A stretch of DNA of 64,000 nt from Tuberibacillus sp. Marseille-P3662 (GCF_900178005.1 NZ_FXBS01000006.1:1302001-1366000), one strand, 5' to 3'; positions 37,559 to 47,081 are shown, counted from the stretch's first letter. Notes: a model not told the origin generated them from the sequence alone. Translations and numbers: made by a program.

Positions 37559-38035
37559 ATGAAAACGAATTCTGTCCAACGACTGTTAATTAATTTCAAA
37601 ACCCTAGAAGAATTTAAAAAGTTCCGTGAGTACGGCGCTCAGGAACTATCCATGTTAGAAGACCTTGAGGCCAATTTTATTGAAAATGACAGCGAATCCC
37701 CATTTTATGGGATTTATTTCGGGGACAAATTGGTCGCACGTATGAGTCTATATAAAGTCAATAAAAAGTACGACTCTTATTTCGAACCACCACAAGATTA
37801 CCTTGAACTTTGGAAAGTCGAGGTTTTACCTGGTTATCAAGGTCAAAAATACGGTAGAGCATTGATTGATTTCGCGAAATCCTTCAACCTTCCCATTAAA
37901 ACAAATGCTCGAAATCAATCCCATCACTTTTGGGACAAAATGGAATTTGAACCGATCACTTATAACACACAAAGAGATCGTGGTGAAAATCCTTACGTTT
38001 GGTTCCCTAGTGGTGTTACAGAGCAATCTCTGTAA
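37559..38035 (+). CDS. ylbP: GNAT-family N-acetyltransferase YlbP
   Basis: The 158-residue protein is close to B. subtilis YlbP: RLLINFKTLEEFKKFREYGAQELSMLEDLE, NDSESPFYGIYFGDKLVARMSLY, and the acetyl-CoA-binding VEVLPGYQGQKYGRALIDFAKS. The acceptor substrate is unknown. It is one of the few plus-strand genes, divergent from the carboxylase operon and convergent with gerR, with which it shares a terminator. AGGGGG precedes the ATG. Confidence 0.93.
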   Translation: MKTNSVQRLLINFKTLEEFKKFREYGAQELSMLEDLEANFIENDSESPFYGIYFGDKLVARMSLYKVNKKYDSYFEPPQDYLELWKVEVLPGYQGQKYGRALIDFAKSFNLPIKTNARNQSHHFWDKMEFEPITYNTQRDRGENPYVWFPSGVTEQSL

Positions 38036-38038
38036 AGA

Positions 38039-38075
38039 AAACACTTGGCATTCTGCTAGTGAATGCCAAGTGTTT
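38039..38075. terminator. bidirectional terminator between ylbP and gerR
   Basis: AAACACTTGGCATTC and GAATGCCAAGTGTTT form a perfect 15-bp stem with a 7-base loop between two convergent genes. The ends provide T-rich tails on both strands (TTTATTATTT on plus). Confidence 0.92.
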
Positions 38076-38076
38076 A

Positions 38077-38712
38077 TTATTTATTGATCTTTTCAGGCAT
38101 CTTTTGTTCTTCGTTTGAAATACTGTCTTCATCTTGAAGACCCATCATCTTTCTAGCTCGATCCATAACAGACAGCATTTTCTGATATTCTGCCTCAATC
38201 TCTTGATATTGTCGCTCAACTGTTTGCAACGTCTGTGATAACTCCGATTTTTCTTTTTTCATATGCTCCAATTGTTTTTTTAGCGTTTTATTTTCCTTTT
38301 CTAAATCATAGCTGTCCAACTCATTATTTTTTAGCTGTTGCAGATAGTCTATGATAGATGATAAGTTGAACGCCTGTTCATTGTCCCCTGCTTTTGCTGC
38401 TGAGGCGCGTGATTCACTCTGACCCTCAGTTGATTGAGACCGTTTTTCATCTGACAACGGCTGTTTCAACTTTTTTTGGGCTGCATGCTGTTCTTTTCGC
38501 TTATTCTTCGCTACAGTAATCGCTGATTCATAATTTTTTCGCACCAGGGAATTCCATCGAAATCCACAAGCTGCAGAGGTTCGCGATAACTTCTGACCAA
38601 CTTCTTCAAAAGCACCGAGCTGTGTGCCACCTTCACGTATATGTCGTAAGACGGTTTCGGCAAGCAATAAATCTTCATCATGATTCCAAGCATCCTGCCT
38701 AACGGTACTCAT
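38077..38712 (-). CDS. gerR: RsfA/GerR-family sporulation transcription regulator (YlbO)
   Basis: The 211-residue protein has an N-terminal Myb/SANT-like DNA-binding domain ([55 protein letters not shown], residues 5-60) and a long C-terminal coiled coil (about 115-195). YlbO at this position in B. subtilis is GerR, a mother-cell regulator made under sigma-E; the paralogue RsfA acts in the forespore. Synteny with rpmF, ylbN and ylbM favours GerR. GGAGGG lies before the ATG. A weak sigma-E-like promoter lies upstream. Confidence 0.88.
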   Translation of the reverse strand: MSTVRQDAWNHDEDLLLAETVLRHIREGGTQLGAFEEVGQKLSRTSAACGFRWNSLVRKNYESAITVAKNKRKEQHAAQKKLKQPLSDEKRSQSTEGQSESRASAAKAGDNEQAFNLSSIIDYLQQLKNNELDSYDLEKENKTLKKQLEHMKKEKSELSQTLQTVERQYQEIEAEYQKMLSVMDRARKMMGLQDEDSISNEEQKMPEKINK

Positions 38713-38739
38713 GTGATCCCTCCAAACACTTTTTTTCTA

Positions 38740-38768
38740 AATATATGCATTTAGTTAAATAGATAGAC
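38740..38768 (-). promoter_or_regulatory. possible sigma-E promoter of gerR
   Basis: CATATATT (38747-38740) matches the sigma-E -10 consensus CATACAAT at 6 of 8 positions. GTCTATCT lies 13 bases upstream and matches the -35 poorly. The call leans on the known sigma-E control of B. subtilis gerR. Confidence 0.35.
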
Positions 38769-38813
38769 TTATTATTCTATTATTTTTTGACTGTTTTGAC
38801 TGGAGGGATATTA

Positions 38814-38849
38814 TAAAAAAAAGACAAGGAGAAAACTCCTTGTCTTTTT
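38814..38849 (-). terminator. terminator downstream of rpmF
   Basis: AAAAAGACAAGGAG and CTCCTTGTCTTTTT form a 14-bp stem with a 4-base A loop; on the minus strand further T residues follow. It ends the ylbN-rpmF transcript. Confidence 0.93.
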
Positions 38850-38859
38850 ACGTGATTAG

Positions 38860-39033
38860 TTATTTTTCAACAACATCTTCGCCTTTGTATGAACCACATT
38901 CAGGACATACACGGTGAGCCAATTTGTACTCGCCGCAATTATCACATTGGACCATACCAGGGACACGAAGTTTCAAATGCGTACGACGTTTGTTCTTGCG
39001 TGTCGTCGACGTTCTGCGCTTAGGTACTGCCAT
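38860..39033 (-). CDS. rpmF: 50S ribosomal protein L32
   Basis: A 57-residue ribosomal protein beginning [19 protein letters not shown], with a zinc-ribbon in which both cysteine pairs are kept (CDNC and CPEC). The GTG at 39042 belongs to the ribosome-binding region; the ATG at 39033 follows AAGGAGGTG at 6 bases. It is co-transcribed with ylbN from a consensus promoter, the usual L32 arrangement. The intact cysteines mark the zinc-binding form. Confidence 0.98.
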   Translation of the reverse strand: MAVPKRRTSTTRKNKRRTHLKLRVPGMVQCDNCGEYKLAHRVCPECGSYKGEDVVEK

Positions 39034-39053
39034 GGTTGACACCTCCTTGAAGC

Positions 39054-39569
39054 TTAATCATCATAGAATTGCTTCAATTTTTCTAATCTGGGATCAATAC
39101 GATTCTTCCGTTCTTCATCGGTTACCACTTCCCATCCCTTACCTTCCGGCTTCGGTTGGTTCTTGGCTTCCTCACTCACGACGCGTATAGGTTTTTCAAC
39201 CAAAATCGCTTCTTTTATAAACGGAATTAAGTCAATCACTTGATTGTCTACATCATGAATTTCCTCACCATGACCATCTTCTAAATCCAAAGAAGAGTCA
39301 AGGCGAAACGTTTCCGATGTATGAACTTCAAATGGCTGATCGACGTTTTTCAGAGTTATCGAACAAGGTAATACCATTTTACCCTTTAATGTCAAATGAA
39401 ATGAGATCAAGCGGGCTTTAACTTCCGCGAATCCTGTGATGCGAATAGGGGAAAGATCTCGAATTTCATCATCTTGTTCCGACATTTCGGGTAGTTCAAT
39501 CGTCTCATCCAAGGTCAATCCTTCATTTTTATACGGCATTAAATCAGGAACCGACCATTTCAGTGTCAT
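39054..39569 (-). CDS. ylbN: DUF177/YceD-family protein YlbN
   Basis: The 171-residue protein belongs to the YceD (DUF177) family, which is encoded next to rpmF in most bacteria and implicated in 23S rRNA or ribosome assembly. The family core includes [24 protein letters not shown] and the acidic [41 protein letters not shown] precedes the ATG by 7 bases. It is the first gene of a two-gene operon with rpmF. Confidence 0.94.
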   Translation of the reverse strand: MTLKWSVPDLMPYKNEGLTLDETIELPEMSEQDDEIRDLSPIRITGFAEVKARLISFHLTLKGKMVLPCSITLKNVDQPFEVHTSETFRLDSSLDLEDGHGEEIHDVDNQVIDLIPFIKEAILVEKPIRVVSEEAKNQPKPEGKGWEVVTDEERKNRIDPRLEKLKQFYDD

Positions 39570-39599
39570 GTTAAAACCACCTCAAAGACAACATGTGTA

Positions 39600-39628
39600 A
39601 TTATAGTGTGAGTTGAATCAATTGTCAA
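39600..39628 (-). promoter_or_regulatory. consensus sigma-A promoter of ylbN-rpmF
   Basis: TTGACA (39628-39623), exactly 17 bases, TATAAT (39605-39600) on the minus strand: a perfect consensus, fitting a highly expressed ribosomal-protein operon. Transcription would start near 39593, leaving a short leader. Confidence 0.9.
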
Positions 39629-39637
39629 TATGTTAAC

Positions 39638-39666
39638 TTTACACCATCCACGAAAACCTCTATGCT
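39638..39666 (+). promoter_or_regulatory. candidate sigma-A promoter of tmcAL
   Basis: TTTACA (39638-39643) and TATGCT (39661-39666) are separated by 17 bases on the plus strand, about 30 bases before the tmcAL start, divergent from the ylbN promoter. Confidence 0.6.
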
Positions 39667-39696
39667 GAAACTAAAAGATGAGTGGAGGTTAGAACT

Positions 39697-40917
39697 ATGA
39701 AAGCAGCGGGCGTCATTGTTGAATATAATCCATTACATAACGGTCATTTATATCATTTACAAGAAACAATCAAACAAACCGGTGCTGATGTTATTATTGC
39801 TGTCATGAGCGGCAACTTTTTACAACGTGGTGAACCGGCGATTACATCAAAATGGACACGGACCAAAATGGCCTTGGATGCAGGTATCGATCTCGTTATT
39901 GAGTTGCCTTATGCTTTTGCAACGCAAAACGCAGAAATATTTGCTGGCGGTGCTATTTCTATCCTTAAAGCCCTTAAAGTTGATCACTTATGTTTCGGCA
40001 GTGAAGCGGGTGACGTCGCACCCTTCATGCAAACCCTTGAAGCGTTACAGAACCATCATGATCAGTATCAGAAAGCGATCAAGACTTACATGGGTCAAGG
40101 TAACAGCTACCCGACATCCCTTGCACGGGCATTCAAACAGCTTGACTTACCTGCAGACAAAAGCATTGATTTATCGCAGCCCAATAATATTCTTGGTTTT
40201 CATTATATCAAAGCTATGTCGGAACAAAATCATCCTATGACCGTTCATACCGTTAAACGCAAGCAAGCAGGTTACCATGATCTTACTGTAAGTGATGCCA
40301 ATATAGCAAGTGCTACAAGTCTTCGGCGGATGATTTTTAACCATCAAGGTGGTCTGTTATCTGCAGAACCCTACATTCCTAACTTTACCCTCCAACGCCT
40401 GCAAAAAGAAGCTCACGCAGGACGTTTAACGGAATGGAGCGACTTCTTTCCCTATCTTAAATATCGTCTATTAAGTACTAATATTGAACATCTTGGACAT
40501 ATTTATGAAGCTGAAGAAGGATTGGAAAACCGTCTGCAGCAAAACATTCGTGAGGCCAATACATTCAATGAGTTTATGACAGCTATCAAAACCAAGCGTT
40601 ATACATGGACACGGCTCCAACGCCTGCTCACACATACACTGATCAATGTAACCAAAGACAGGCTCAGAGAGACGTTGCAACAACCTTCGAGCCCCTATAT
40701 ACGGTTATTAGGGATGACAACTCAAGGTCAAACGTATTTACATGAGATTAAGGACACACTGTCCCTTCCCTTAGTAGCGAACGTGAATCGGTTTAACCAT
40801 CCGCTCTTAACCATTGATGAGACAGCAGCCCAGTTATACAACTTTATCGTCGGAACGAAACCTGGCAGCATGACGCCGCTGTCCGAGCATCGCCGTCATC
40901 CCATTCGTCGAACATAA
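39697..40917 (+). CDS. tmcAL: tRNA(Met) cytidine acetate ligase TmcAL
   Basis: Formerly YlbM; makes N4-acetylcytidine at the wobble position of elongator tRNA-Met from acetate and ATP. The 406-residue protein has a nucleotidyltransferase-like N-terminus, GVIVEYNPLHNGHLYHL, with the HNGH motif, VIIAVMSGNFLQRGEPAI and FGSEAGD. The GTG at 39682 overlaps the ribosome-binding site; the ATG at 39697 follows GGAGGT by 7 bases. It is divergent from ylbN and convergent with ylbL. Confidence 0.95.
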   Translation: MKAAGVIVEYNPLHNGHLYHLQETIKQTGADVIIAVMSGNFLQRGEPAITSKWTRTKMALDAGIDLVIELPYAFATQNAEIFAGGAISILKALKVDHLCFGSEAGDVAPFMQTLEALQNHHDQYQKAIKTYMGQGNSYPTSLARAFKQLDLPADKSIDLSQPNNILGFHYIKAMSEQNHPMTVHTVKRKQAGYHDLTVSDANIASATSLRRMIFNHQGGLLSAEPYIPNFTLQRLQKEAHAGRLTEWSDFFPYLKYRLLSTNIEHLGHIYEAEEGLENRLQQNIREANTFNEFMTAIKTKRYTWTRLQRLLTHTLINVTKDRLRETLQQPSSPYIRLLGMTTQGQTYLHEIKDTLSLPLVANVNRFNHPLLTIDETAAQLYNFIVGTKPGSMTPLSEHRRHPIRRT

Positions 40918-40923
40918 CTACGG

Positions 40924-41982
40924 TTAATTTTGCTTCTGCAAGTCATTTAAAGCTGTGTTAAAAGATTTCGTCGGGATGACTTTCATATCTGTTTTAATGT
41001 CTTTGGCAGCCGCTTTAGCGTCTTGAGCCTCATTATCCGCCGTCGGTGCGAAGAAAATGTCACAATTGGCGTTGTCTGAGGCGACGACTTTCTGCTGAAT
41101 GCCGCCGATGGGTCCAACCGAACCATCCGTATTAATGGTTCCCGTTCCACATATTTTACGGCCTTTGGTCAGATCTTTAGGCTCCAGGTTGTCATAAACC
41201 GCTAACGTCATCATTAAACCAGCTGAAGGGCCGCCGATATTTTTTGTATCTATCGTCACTTTCCGGTCTAACTGAACATCCATTTTATCTCTAAAGGTAA
41301 TGCCAATCCCATATTGCTTAGAATGATCATCCGAGACGTAAACATCGGGAAATTGGCCGACCGGAACTTGATACGTCTTTTCCTCATCATCTCGGCGAAT
41401 CGTGAGGGATAACCGATCGCCCTTGTTTTGTTGTTTTACAATCTTTTGTAATTGTTCAGAACTCCTGATGTCCTTCCCGCTAGCCTTTAAGATAATATCG
41501 CCTGCTTTCAGCTTATCACTTGCAGGCATGTCTGAAATGACATTAAGGATATGTACCCCGACAAACTTGAGCTTGGGATCAAGTCCTGCTGTTTTCGCTG
41601 CAACATAAATCGCTCTTTGCTGCGCTTGAGTCATGTTGTCTAGACGGCTCACTTCCCGTTCATGCTGGTTTTCATCCGGGCCTGTCATCGCTTCAGCAGG
41701 CATTAATTGAGTATAGGGATTACCATCAAATTTTGCCCATAGATAGCGATAGACATTCGAGCGTTTTTGGTCCACTAAAATCGTCACCAAGTTATAGGAT
41801 CCCTTGCTCTCTGATCCATCTTCAACGGATAGCATGGGCTTGATTTCATCGGCGGAACCCGGCATCGTCACATAAGTGTCAACATGATAGAAGTTCAAAC
41901 CACAGGCTATAACTAAGATAGCTACAACAATGTAATATAATAAGTTGCTTCGTTTTTTCACGAAATTTAAGGCCCCTTCCAT
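40924..41982 (-). CDS. ylbL: PDZ and Lon-type serine protease YlbL
   Basis: The 352-residue membrane-anchored protease has one N-terminal helix (about residues 14-30), a PDZ domain (about 140-210) and a C-terminal Lon (S16) domain with the Ser253-Lys298 dyad (GGPSAGL and IQQKVV). In B. subtilis YlbL takes part with CtpA in degrading the division inhibitor YneA after DNA damage; that role is family knowledge. It overlaps ylbK by 16 bases. A GTG at 41961 after AAGGGG is an alternative start. Confidence 0.92.
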   Translation of the reverse strand: MEGALNFVKKRSNLLYYIVVAILVIACGLNFYHVDTYVTMPGSADEIKPMLSVEDGSESKGSYNLVTILVDQKRSNVYRYLWAKFDGNPYTQLMPAEAMTGPDENQHEREVSRLDNMTQAQQRAIYVAAKTAGLDPKLKFVGVHILNVISDMPASDKLKAGDIILKASGKDIRSSEQLQKIVKQQNKGDRLSLTIRRDDEEKTYQVPVGQFPDVYVSDDHSKQYGIGITFRDKMDVQLDRKVTIDTKNIGGPSAGLMMTLAVYDNLEPKDLTKGRKICGTGTINTDGSVGPIGGIQQKVVASDNANCDIFFAPTADNEAQDAKAAAKDIKTDMKVIPTKSFNTALNDLQKQN

Positions 41983-42749
41983 TCCCGGATTGTTTGTTCA
42001 ATGGTCGTGATTTGGTGACGCGCTGTTTCCTCTCCTATTTTAATGATTTTGTCCATATTTGTGAACGCTTTTGAATTAAAACCACTAACATTCGGCTTTA
42101 GCATGACATCTGCCAGTTGCTCTTGTCCTTTTACCATTTCCTGTTGCATGATATCAATACTCTGCACAATCACATCAAAGAAAGAAGCAAAGGTCGACCG
42201 ATCACTCGCGCTAGCGACATCAACAGCGATGATAATATCAGCACCCATCTGCTTAACAACGTTAACCGGGACACGATCAATAACGCCACCGTCTACCAAG
42301 ATCATATCACCTTTTTGAACAGGAATGAAAATGCCTGGAATGGAAATACTCGCTCTTATGGCTTCATACAAGTACCCTTCCTCAAATATTATCCTCTCTC
42401 CATTAGCCAAATTCGTTGCAACAACTTGAACCGGAATGGCCGCATCGGCAAAAGTCTTCTTCTTCGTAATGGCACGAATCAATGACGTAACTTTCTTTCC
42501 GGAGATAAACCCCAATCTGGGAACAGTAAAATCAAGATAATGATTTCTTCTAAACGTCGTTGCCAGTTTGAACATAGGCTCATAATGGTAACCGATCGCA
42601 TACAGCGAACCGACAAGCGCCCCCATACTCGAACCCGCAATATAATCGACTTGAATATTGTGTTCTTCCAAAACTTTAATGACGCCAATATGAGCAAAGC
42701 CCTTGGCACCACCTGAACCTAAAGCAAGTCCGATCTTCGGTCGTTTCAT
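41967..42749 (-). CDS. ylbK: patatin-like phospholipase family protein YlbK
   Basis: The 260-residue protein has the patatin fold: glycine-rich oxyanion loop GSGGAKGFAHIG, GSSMG with nucleophile Ser41, and DGGVID with Asp153 as the second dyad residue. A serine hydrolase activity on lipids is expected; the natural substrate is unknown. It has no signal peptide. It overlaps ylbL and is divergent from ylbJ. Confidence 0.93.
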   Translation of the reverse strand: MKRPKIGLALGSGGAKGFAHIGVIKVLEEHNIQVDYIAGSSMGALVGSLYAIGYHYEPMFKLATTFRRNHYLDFTVPRLGFISGKKVTSLIRAITKKKTFADAAIPVQVVATNLANGERIIFEEGYLYEAIRASISIPGIFIPVQKGDMILVDGGVIDRVPVNVVKQMGADIIIAVDVASASDRSTFASFFDVIVQSIDIMQQEMVKGQEQLADVMLKPNVSGFNSKAFTNMDKIIKIGEETARHQITTIEQTIREWKGP

Positions 42750-42889
42750 GAATGCTCCCCCTGCTTGGTCTAAAGTAAGAACCTTCTGCGTATAGTTGGT
42801 AATGGACAGGTTATAAAGACTGATACCAAAAATATATGCGATTCAGGTCTTAAGCATTAACCAAGATTACTGAGAGAGGGGAGCATTAA

Positions 42890-44118
42890 GTGACTACTGT
42901 AGCAAAAATCCAAACGTTTACACTTGCAGCCATCGCAATCATCCTAGCTGCAGCCATTGTCGCGTTTCCAAAGACATCTGTAGATGCTTCCGTGAGCGGG
43001 CTTAAAGTATGGTGGAATGTCGTTTTTCCATCCTTGTTACCTTTTTTTATTCTGTCAGAACTGTTGATAGGTTTTGGTGTGGTCACTTTTATAGGTGTCC
43101 TTCTTGAACCTATCATGCGCCCTATTTTCAAAGTCCCCGGTATTGGTGGATTTGTCTTTGTTATGGGATTAGCTTCCGGTTTCCCGGCTGGAGCCAAATT
43201 TACTGCCCGGCTTTACGAACAAAACCAATTAACAAAAACAGAGGCCGAAAGATTAGCGAGTTTCACTAATTTTTCCAACCCATTGTTCATGTCCGGCGCG
43301 ATTGCCTACGGATTTTTCGGAAAAGCATCACTAGGTATCATATTAATGTTAAGTCATTATATTGGCAATATATGTGTTGGACTGCTTATGCGTTTCTATA
43401 AATCCTGGGAGCGTTCATCGGAAGAGACGAGACTGTCTCCTATGATTTTGGGAAAAGCTTTAAGACGAATGCACCGCGAACGTATGAAAAATAAACAACC
43501 CATTGGTCAATTGCTTGGTGATGCGGTGCAATCTTCAGTGCAAACTCTTCTAATGGTTGGCGGTTTCATCATTCTATTTTCTGTCCTCAACCAACTGCTC
43601 GAACAGCTAAATATTACAGCAGTTCTTGCTACCATTGTGAAATATGTGTTTGCCTTATTGCATATCACTCCAGAATTAAGCTCTGGATTTATTCCAGGAT
43701 TATTTGAAATTACGGTCGGTGCTCGAAAAATTAGTGAGATTCAAGCACCATTAATGGAAGCTGTGATTGTAACAAGCTTTATTTTAGGTTTCTGCGGGCT
43801 TTCTATTCAGGCCCAGGTCGCCAGTATTTTAGCCCAAGCCCGGTTGGACAGTAAACCTTTTTTTATTGGAAGGATATTCCACGGTTTGTTTGCGGCGATT
43901 GTTTCCGGGTTTCTTTTCATGTTCATGTACCGGGAAGACCAGACGAGTTTTAATGGCGCAGATACGATACCTGTTCTCACATCACCACACGGGCAGCTTG
44001 ATTTCCTTAGCACCCTTAATGTTTTTTGGCATGATAGCCTCCATTGGGGTTCTTGGGTAACTCTACTCAGTCTTATTTTATTTGTATTGGTGACGGCGTC
44101 CCGTCTATCATCACAGCA

Positions 44119-44134
<16 letters not shown>
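42890..44134 (+). CDS. ylbJ: sporulation integral membrane protein YlbJ
   Basis: The 414-residue polytopic protein (about eight to ten membrane helices) has the nucleoside-recognition/gate-like segments GLASGFPAGAKFTARLYEQ, FTNFSNPLFMSGAI, FEITVGARKIS and GFCGLSIQAQVAS. YlbJ is conserved in spore formers and, in B. subtilis, is made in the mother cell under sigma-E and needed for normal spores. The start is GTG at 42890 after GAGAGGGGAG. It is convergent with coaD. Confidence 0.92.
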
Positions 44135-45194
<1,060 letters not shown>

Positions 45195-45227
45195 ATCGTT
45201 CATCCTCTAATATAGCATTCGTTATTC

Positions 45228-45256
45228 ATCTTATCACAATCCATGCATTCGACCAA
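45228..45256 (-). promoter_or_regulatory. possible promoter of rsmD-coaD
   Basis: TTGGTC (45256-45251) and TAAGAT (45233-45228) are 17 bases apart on the minus strand. Box matches are modest, but the plus-strand RNA gene upstream implies that rsmD needs its own start. Confidence 0.35.
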
Positions 45257-45280
45257 TATAGACCAAATCACTAAAATCAT

Positions 45281-45310
45281 GTATAGTTTACAAGAATGAT
45301 GGCAAATATA
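45281..45310 (+). promoter_or_regulatory. sigma-F/sigma-G-like promoter of the csfG candidate
   Basis: GTATA (45281-45285), exactly 15 bases, then GGCAAATATA (45301-45310) on the plus strand. This fits the forespore sigma-F consensus (GYATA, N15, GGNNANANTR). It is placed so that transcription would begin near 45317 and run into the terminator at 45428. Confidence 0.65.
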
Positions 45311-45316
45311 GTAATA

Positions 45317-45457
45317 GCAACATCGGTTATGATGTTGTGCAACCGCGGAGACTTACGTTTCCCCATAAGTTTTTCCGCCGGTTTCTCCTCTCCCATTGTC
45401 TTGGCATACTTAGATATGCGTAAAGACGCCCGCAGGTGTTATACCTGCGGGCTTTTT
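45317..45457 (+). ncRNA. csfG: CsfG-like small RNA (forespore RNA between ylbG and ylbH)
   Basis: About 140 bases on the plus strand, opposite to both neighbours, bounded by a forespore-type promoter and a strong terminator. Predicted structure: a hairpin CAACATC/GATGTTG; a two-part stem AACCG-CGGA with TCCG-C-CGGTT enclosing ACTTA/TAAGT with a C-rich loop; a single-stranded pyrimidine tract (45381-45395); a small GCATA/TATGC hairpin; and the terminator. B. subtilis has the sporulation RNA CsfG (earlier called the ylbH leader motif) in this same gap. No open frame with a ribosome-binding site lies in it. Exact ends are estimated. Confidence 0.7.
45428..45457 (+). terminator. terminator of the csfG-like RNA
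   Basis: GCCCGCAGGT and ACCTGCGGGC form a 10-bp GC-rich stem with a 5-base loop, followed by six T residues on the plus strand. The minus-strand tail (GTCTTTACG) is poor, so the direction is plus although no plus-strand protein gene precedes it. Confidence 0.9.
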
Positions 45458-45482
45458 TATCTAAGTACCAGGCCACTAACAA

Positions 45483-45746
45483 CTAAGCATTTACCTCTTC
45501 TTCGGATGCCTGAGAATGATCTAAATGCTCCTGCCGAAGTTCGTATAAGGCCGAACGTTCCACATTTTCAACCGGCTTTTGCTTCATTAAAGCATTGATC
45601 ATCGATTGATGGTTATGTTCATCACAATAAACAATAGCGTAGTTTAATCGGTTGGATACATAATGAACGTTCCCATAACGACGGAGAATTTTAGCATGTT
45701 TCGGATGCCGAAGCCAGACGATGAGCCCAATTCGTTGTTTATCCAA
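45483..45746 (-). CDS. ylbG: DUF2129 protein YlbG
   Basis: An 87-residue protein beginning MDKQRIGLIVWLRHPKHAKILRRYGNVHYVSNRLNYAIVYCD, matching the YlbG/DUF2129 family; function unknown. The first TTG at 45752 directly abuts AGGGGGG, while the TTG at 45746 lies six bases away and aligns with the B. subtilis start. The C-terminal third is acidic and less conserved. It lies between ylbF and the csfG-like RNA. Confidence 0.9.
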   Translation of the reverse strand: MDKQRIGLIVWLRHPKHAKILRRYGNVHYVSNRLNYAIVYCDEHNHQSMINALMKQKPVENVERSALYELRQEHLDHSQASEEEVNA

Positions 45747-45831
45747 ATTCAACCCCCCTGGTATCGTTTACAATCATGCTTGATTTCATATTAGGCGCAA
45801 AAAGTCACCTATTTGGATAAGACGATGGATT

Positions 45832-46269
45832 TTAACCACATTGACAAGCGCCGCCGGTGCCACAGCCACCACCGCAACCACGGTCAAAAAAGGGATCACC
45901 ATTAGGCACTTTAATAGATGGAGAAACGGCACCTGCCATCGTTGCTCCAACTTCGTTAAGCAGCGATTCTAGATTCTCTTCTGCTTTCTTATAGGCAGCA
46001 ATGCTATCATTCAGGTCGACTTCCCGCTTCATTTCCATCATATCATTAATTACCGTTTTGTATTCGGGATGATATTTTCCGAAGCGCTGTACCTCATCAT
46101 ATTTCTCACGCAATTTGACAAATCGGTTAATGATGTCTTGGGCTTGTTTATCGTCAGCCAATGTTTGTTTACACCGGCGATAATCTTCGGCAATGTCTGA
46201 TTCGGCAATCATACCTACCAAATCTTCCGCCTGATCTAATAGCGAAATGTGATCCATGGTAGCAATCAT
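45832..46269 (-). CDS. ylbF: RicF/YlbF, Fe-S subunit of the RicA-RicF-RicT complex
   Basis: YlbF with YmcA and YaaT forms a complex carrying iron-sulphur clusters that affects RNase Y processing, biofilm, competence and sporulation in B. subtilis. The 145-residue protein is helical with the family core RFVKLREKYDEVQRFGKYHPEY and ends in a glycine-cysteine tail with Cys132, Cys136, Cys142 and Cys144, candidate cluster ligands. GGAGGTG precedes the ATG. ymcA and yaaT are not in this window. Confidence 0.94.
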   Translation of the reverse strand: MIATMDHISLLDQAEDLVGMIAESDIAEDYRRCKQTLADDKQAQDIINRFVKLREKYDEVQRFGKYHPEYKTVINDMMEMKREVDLNDSIAAYKKAEENLESLLNEVGATMAGAVSPSIKVPNGDPFFDRGCGGGCGTGGACQCG

Positions 46270-46367
46270 GATCGAACACCTCCACCATTCATTGTATCAT
46301 GGATAGAGAGCTTTTACACCTCTAGATATTAAAATCGGCCCGAATCAGGCGGCTGATGATCAAGACA

Positions 46368-46649
46368 CTAGTCTTGATCATCAAATCCATCCTGAGTATC
46401 CTCACCACTTGTATCAGTAGCATTCATCATTTTTGCCATTTCTAACATCATCATCACCATATTCATTTGCTGTCCCCATCGATCTATCTTTTGCGACAAT
46501 GTGCGTCCGTAGAATTGGTCAGCATAAGATTTTAACGCCTCAACATTTTCGGGTCTGCGCCGTAAATCGCGATACCATTCAGGATGAGCCCGTACAAAAA
46601 ATTTCAGTTCAGGATTATCATCTAAATAAATCTGAATATCACGCCTCAT
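46368..46649 (-). CDS. ylbE: YlbE-like protein
   Basis: A 93-residue small helical protein with the family start RRDIQIYLDDNPELKFFVRAHPEWYRDLRRRPENV, a methionine-rich middle (MNMVMMMLEMAKMM) and an acidic C-terminus. Function is unknown; it is conserved beside ylbD and ylbF. It begins 9 bases after ylbD stops, with only a weak ribosome-binding site, suggesting coupled translation. A 13-bp inverted repeat spans its stop codon. Confidence 0.88.
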   Translation of the reverse strand: MRRDIQIYLDDNPELKFFVRAHPEWYRDLRRRPENVEALKSYADQFYGRTLSQKIDRWGQQMNMVMMMLEMAKMMNATDTSGEDTQDGFDDQD

Positions 46650-46658
46650 GTTGATCCA

Positions 46659-47081
46659 CTAATCCCTTTTGAACGTTGGCGGCTGCTGACCTGCTTGCGG
46701 CATCATATGCGCTGGGCGCGAGCTAATATATTGATGAGAACGCTGAGGCATGATTTGTGTGATGATATCATGTATGTTGGTTAAGGCACCGTTAATTTGA
46801 TCCAAATGTTTATTAACATTGTCTGGATCCATACGACTTATAAACTCAATAAAGTGTTGGATGGATTCACCTTGGGATGATGACGTCTCCTCAGCTTCAC
46901 CTTTACGAATATCGATGCCATAGTCTTCCCAAATTTCATGATCCTCGCCAAATAAAACCCATTCTTCAAAAACATCTTTCCATGACTTACCTTCCTCACG
47001 AACCGTTTGAACCATTTCTGGATGCTCACGGACAAACGCTTTAAATTGTTTCAAAGCATCAGCCGTTGTTTGACTGGCCAT
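46659..47081 (-). CDS. ylbD: YlbD family spore coat protein
   Basis: A 140-residue protein starting MASQTTADALKQFKAFVREHPEMVQTVREEGKSWKDVFEEWVLFGE, matching the YlbD (coat protein YlbD-like) family; the C-terminal third is rich in Q, P and H. The frame is open to 47153, but the ATG at 47081 has GGGTGGTG six bases upstream and gives the family start. It forms a pair with ylbE. Confidence 0.88.
   Translation of the reverse strand: MASQTTADALKQFKAFVREHPEMVQTVREEGKSWKDVFEEWVLFGEDHEIWEDYGIDIRKGEAEETSSSQGESIQHFIEFISRMDPDNVNKHLDQINGALTNIHDIITQIMPQRSHQYISSRPAHMMPQAGQQPPTFKRD

Noticed and set aside
45296-45598. 100-codon plus-strand frame starting ATGATGGCAAATATAG
   Set aside because: It covers the csfG-like RNA, its terminator and the antisense of ylbG, lacks a ribosome-binding site, and its translation resembles no family.
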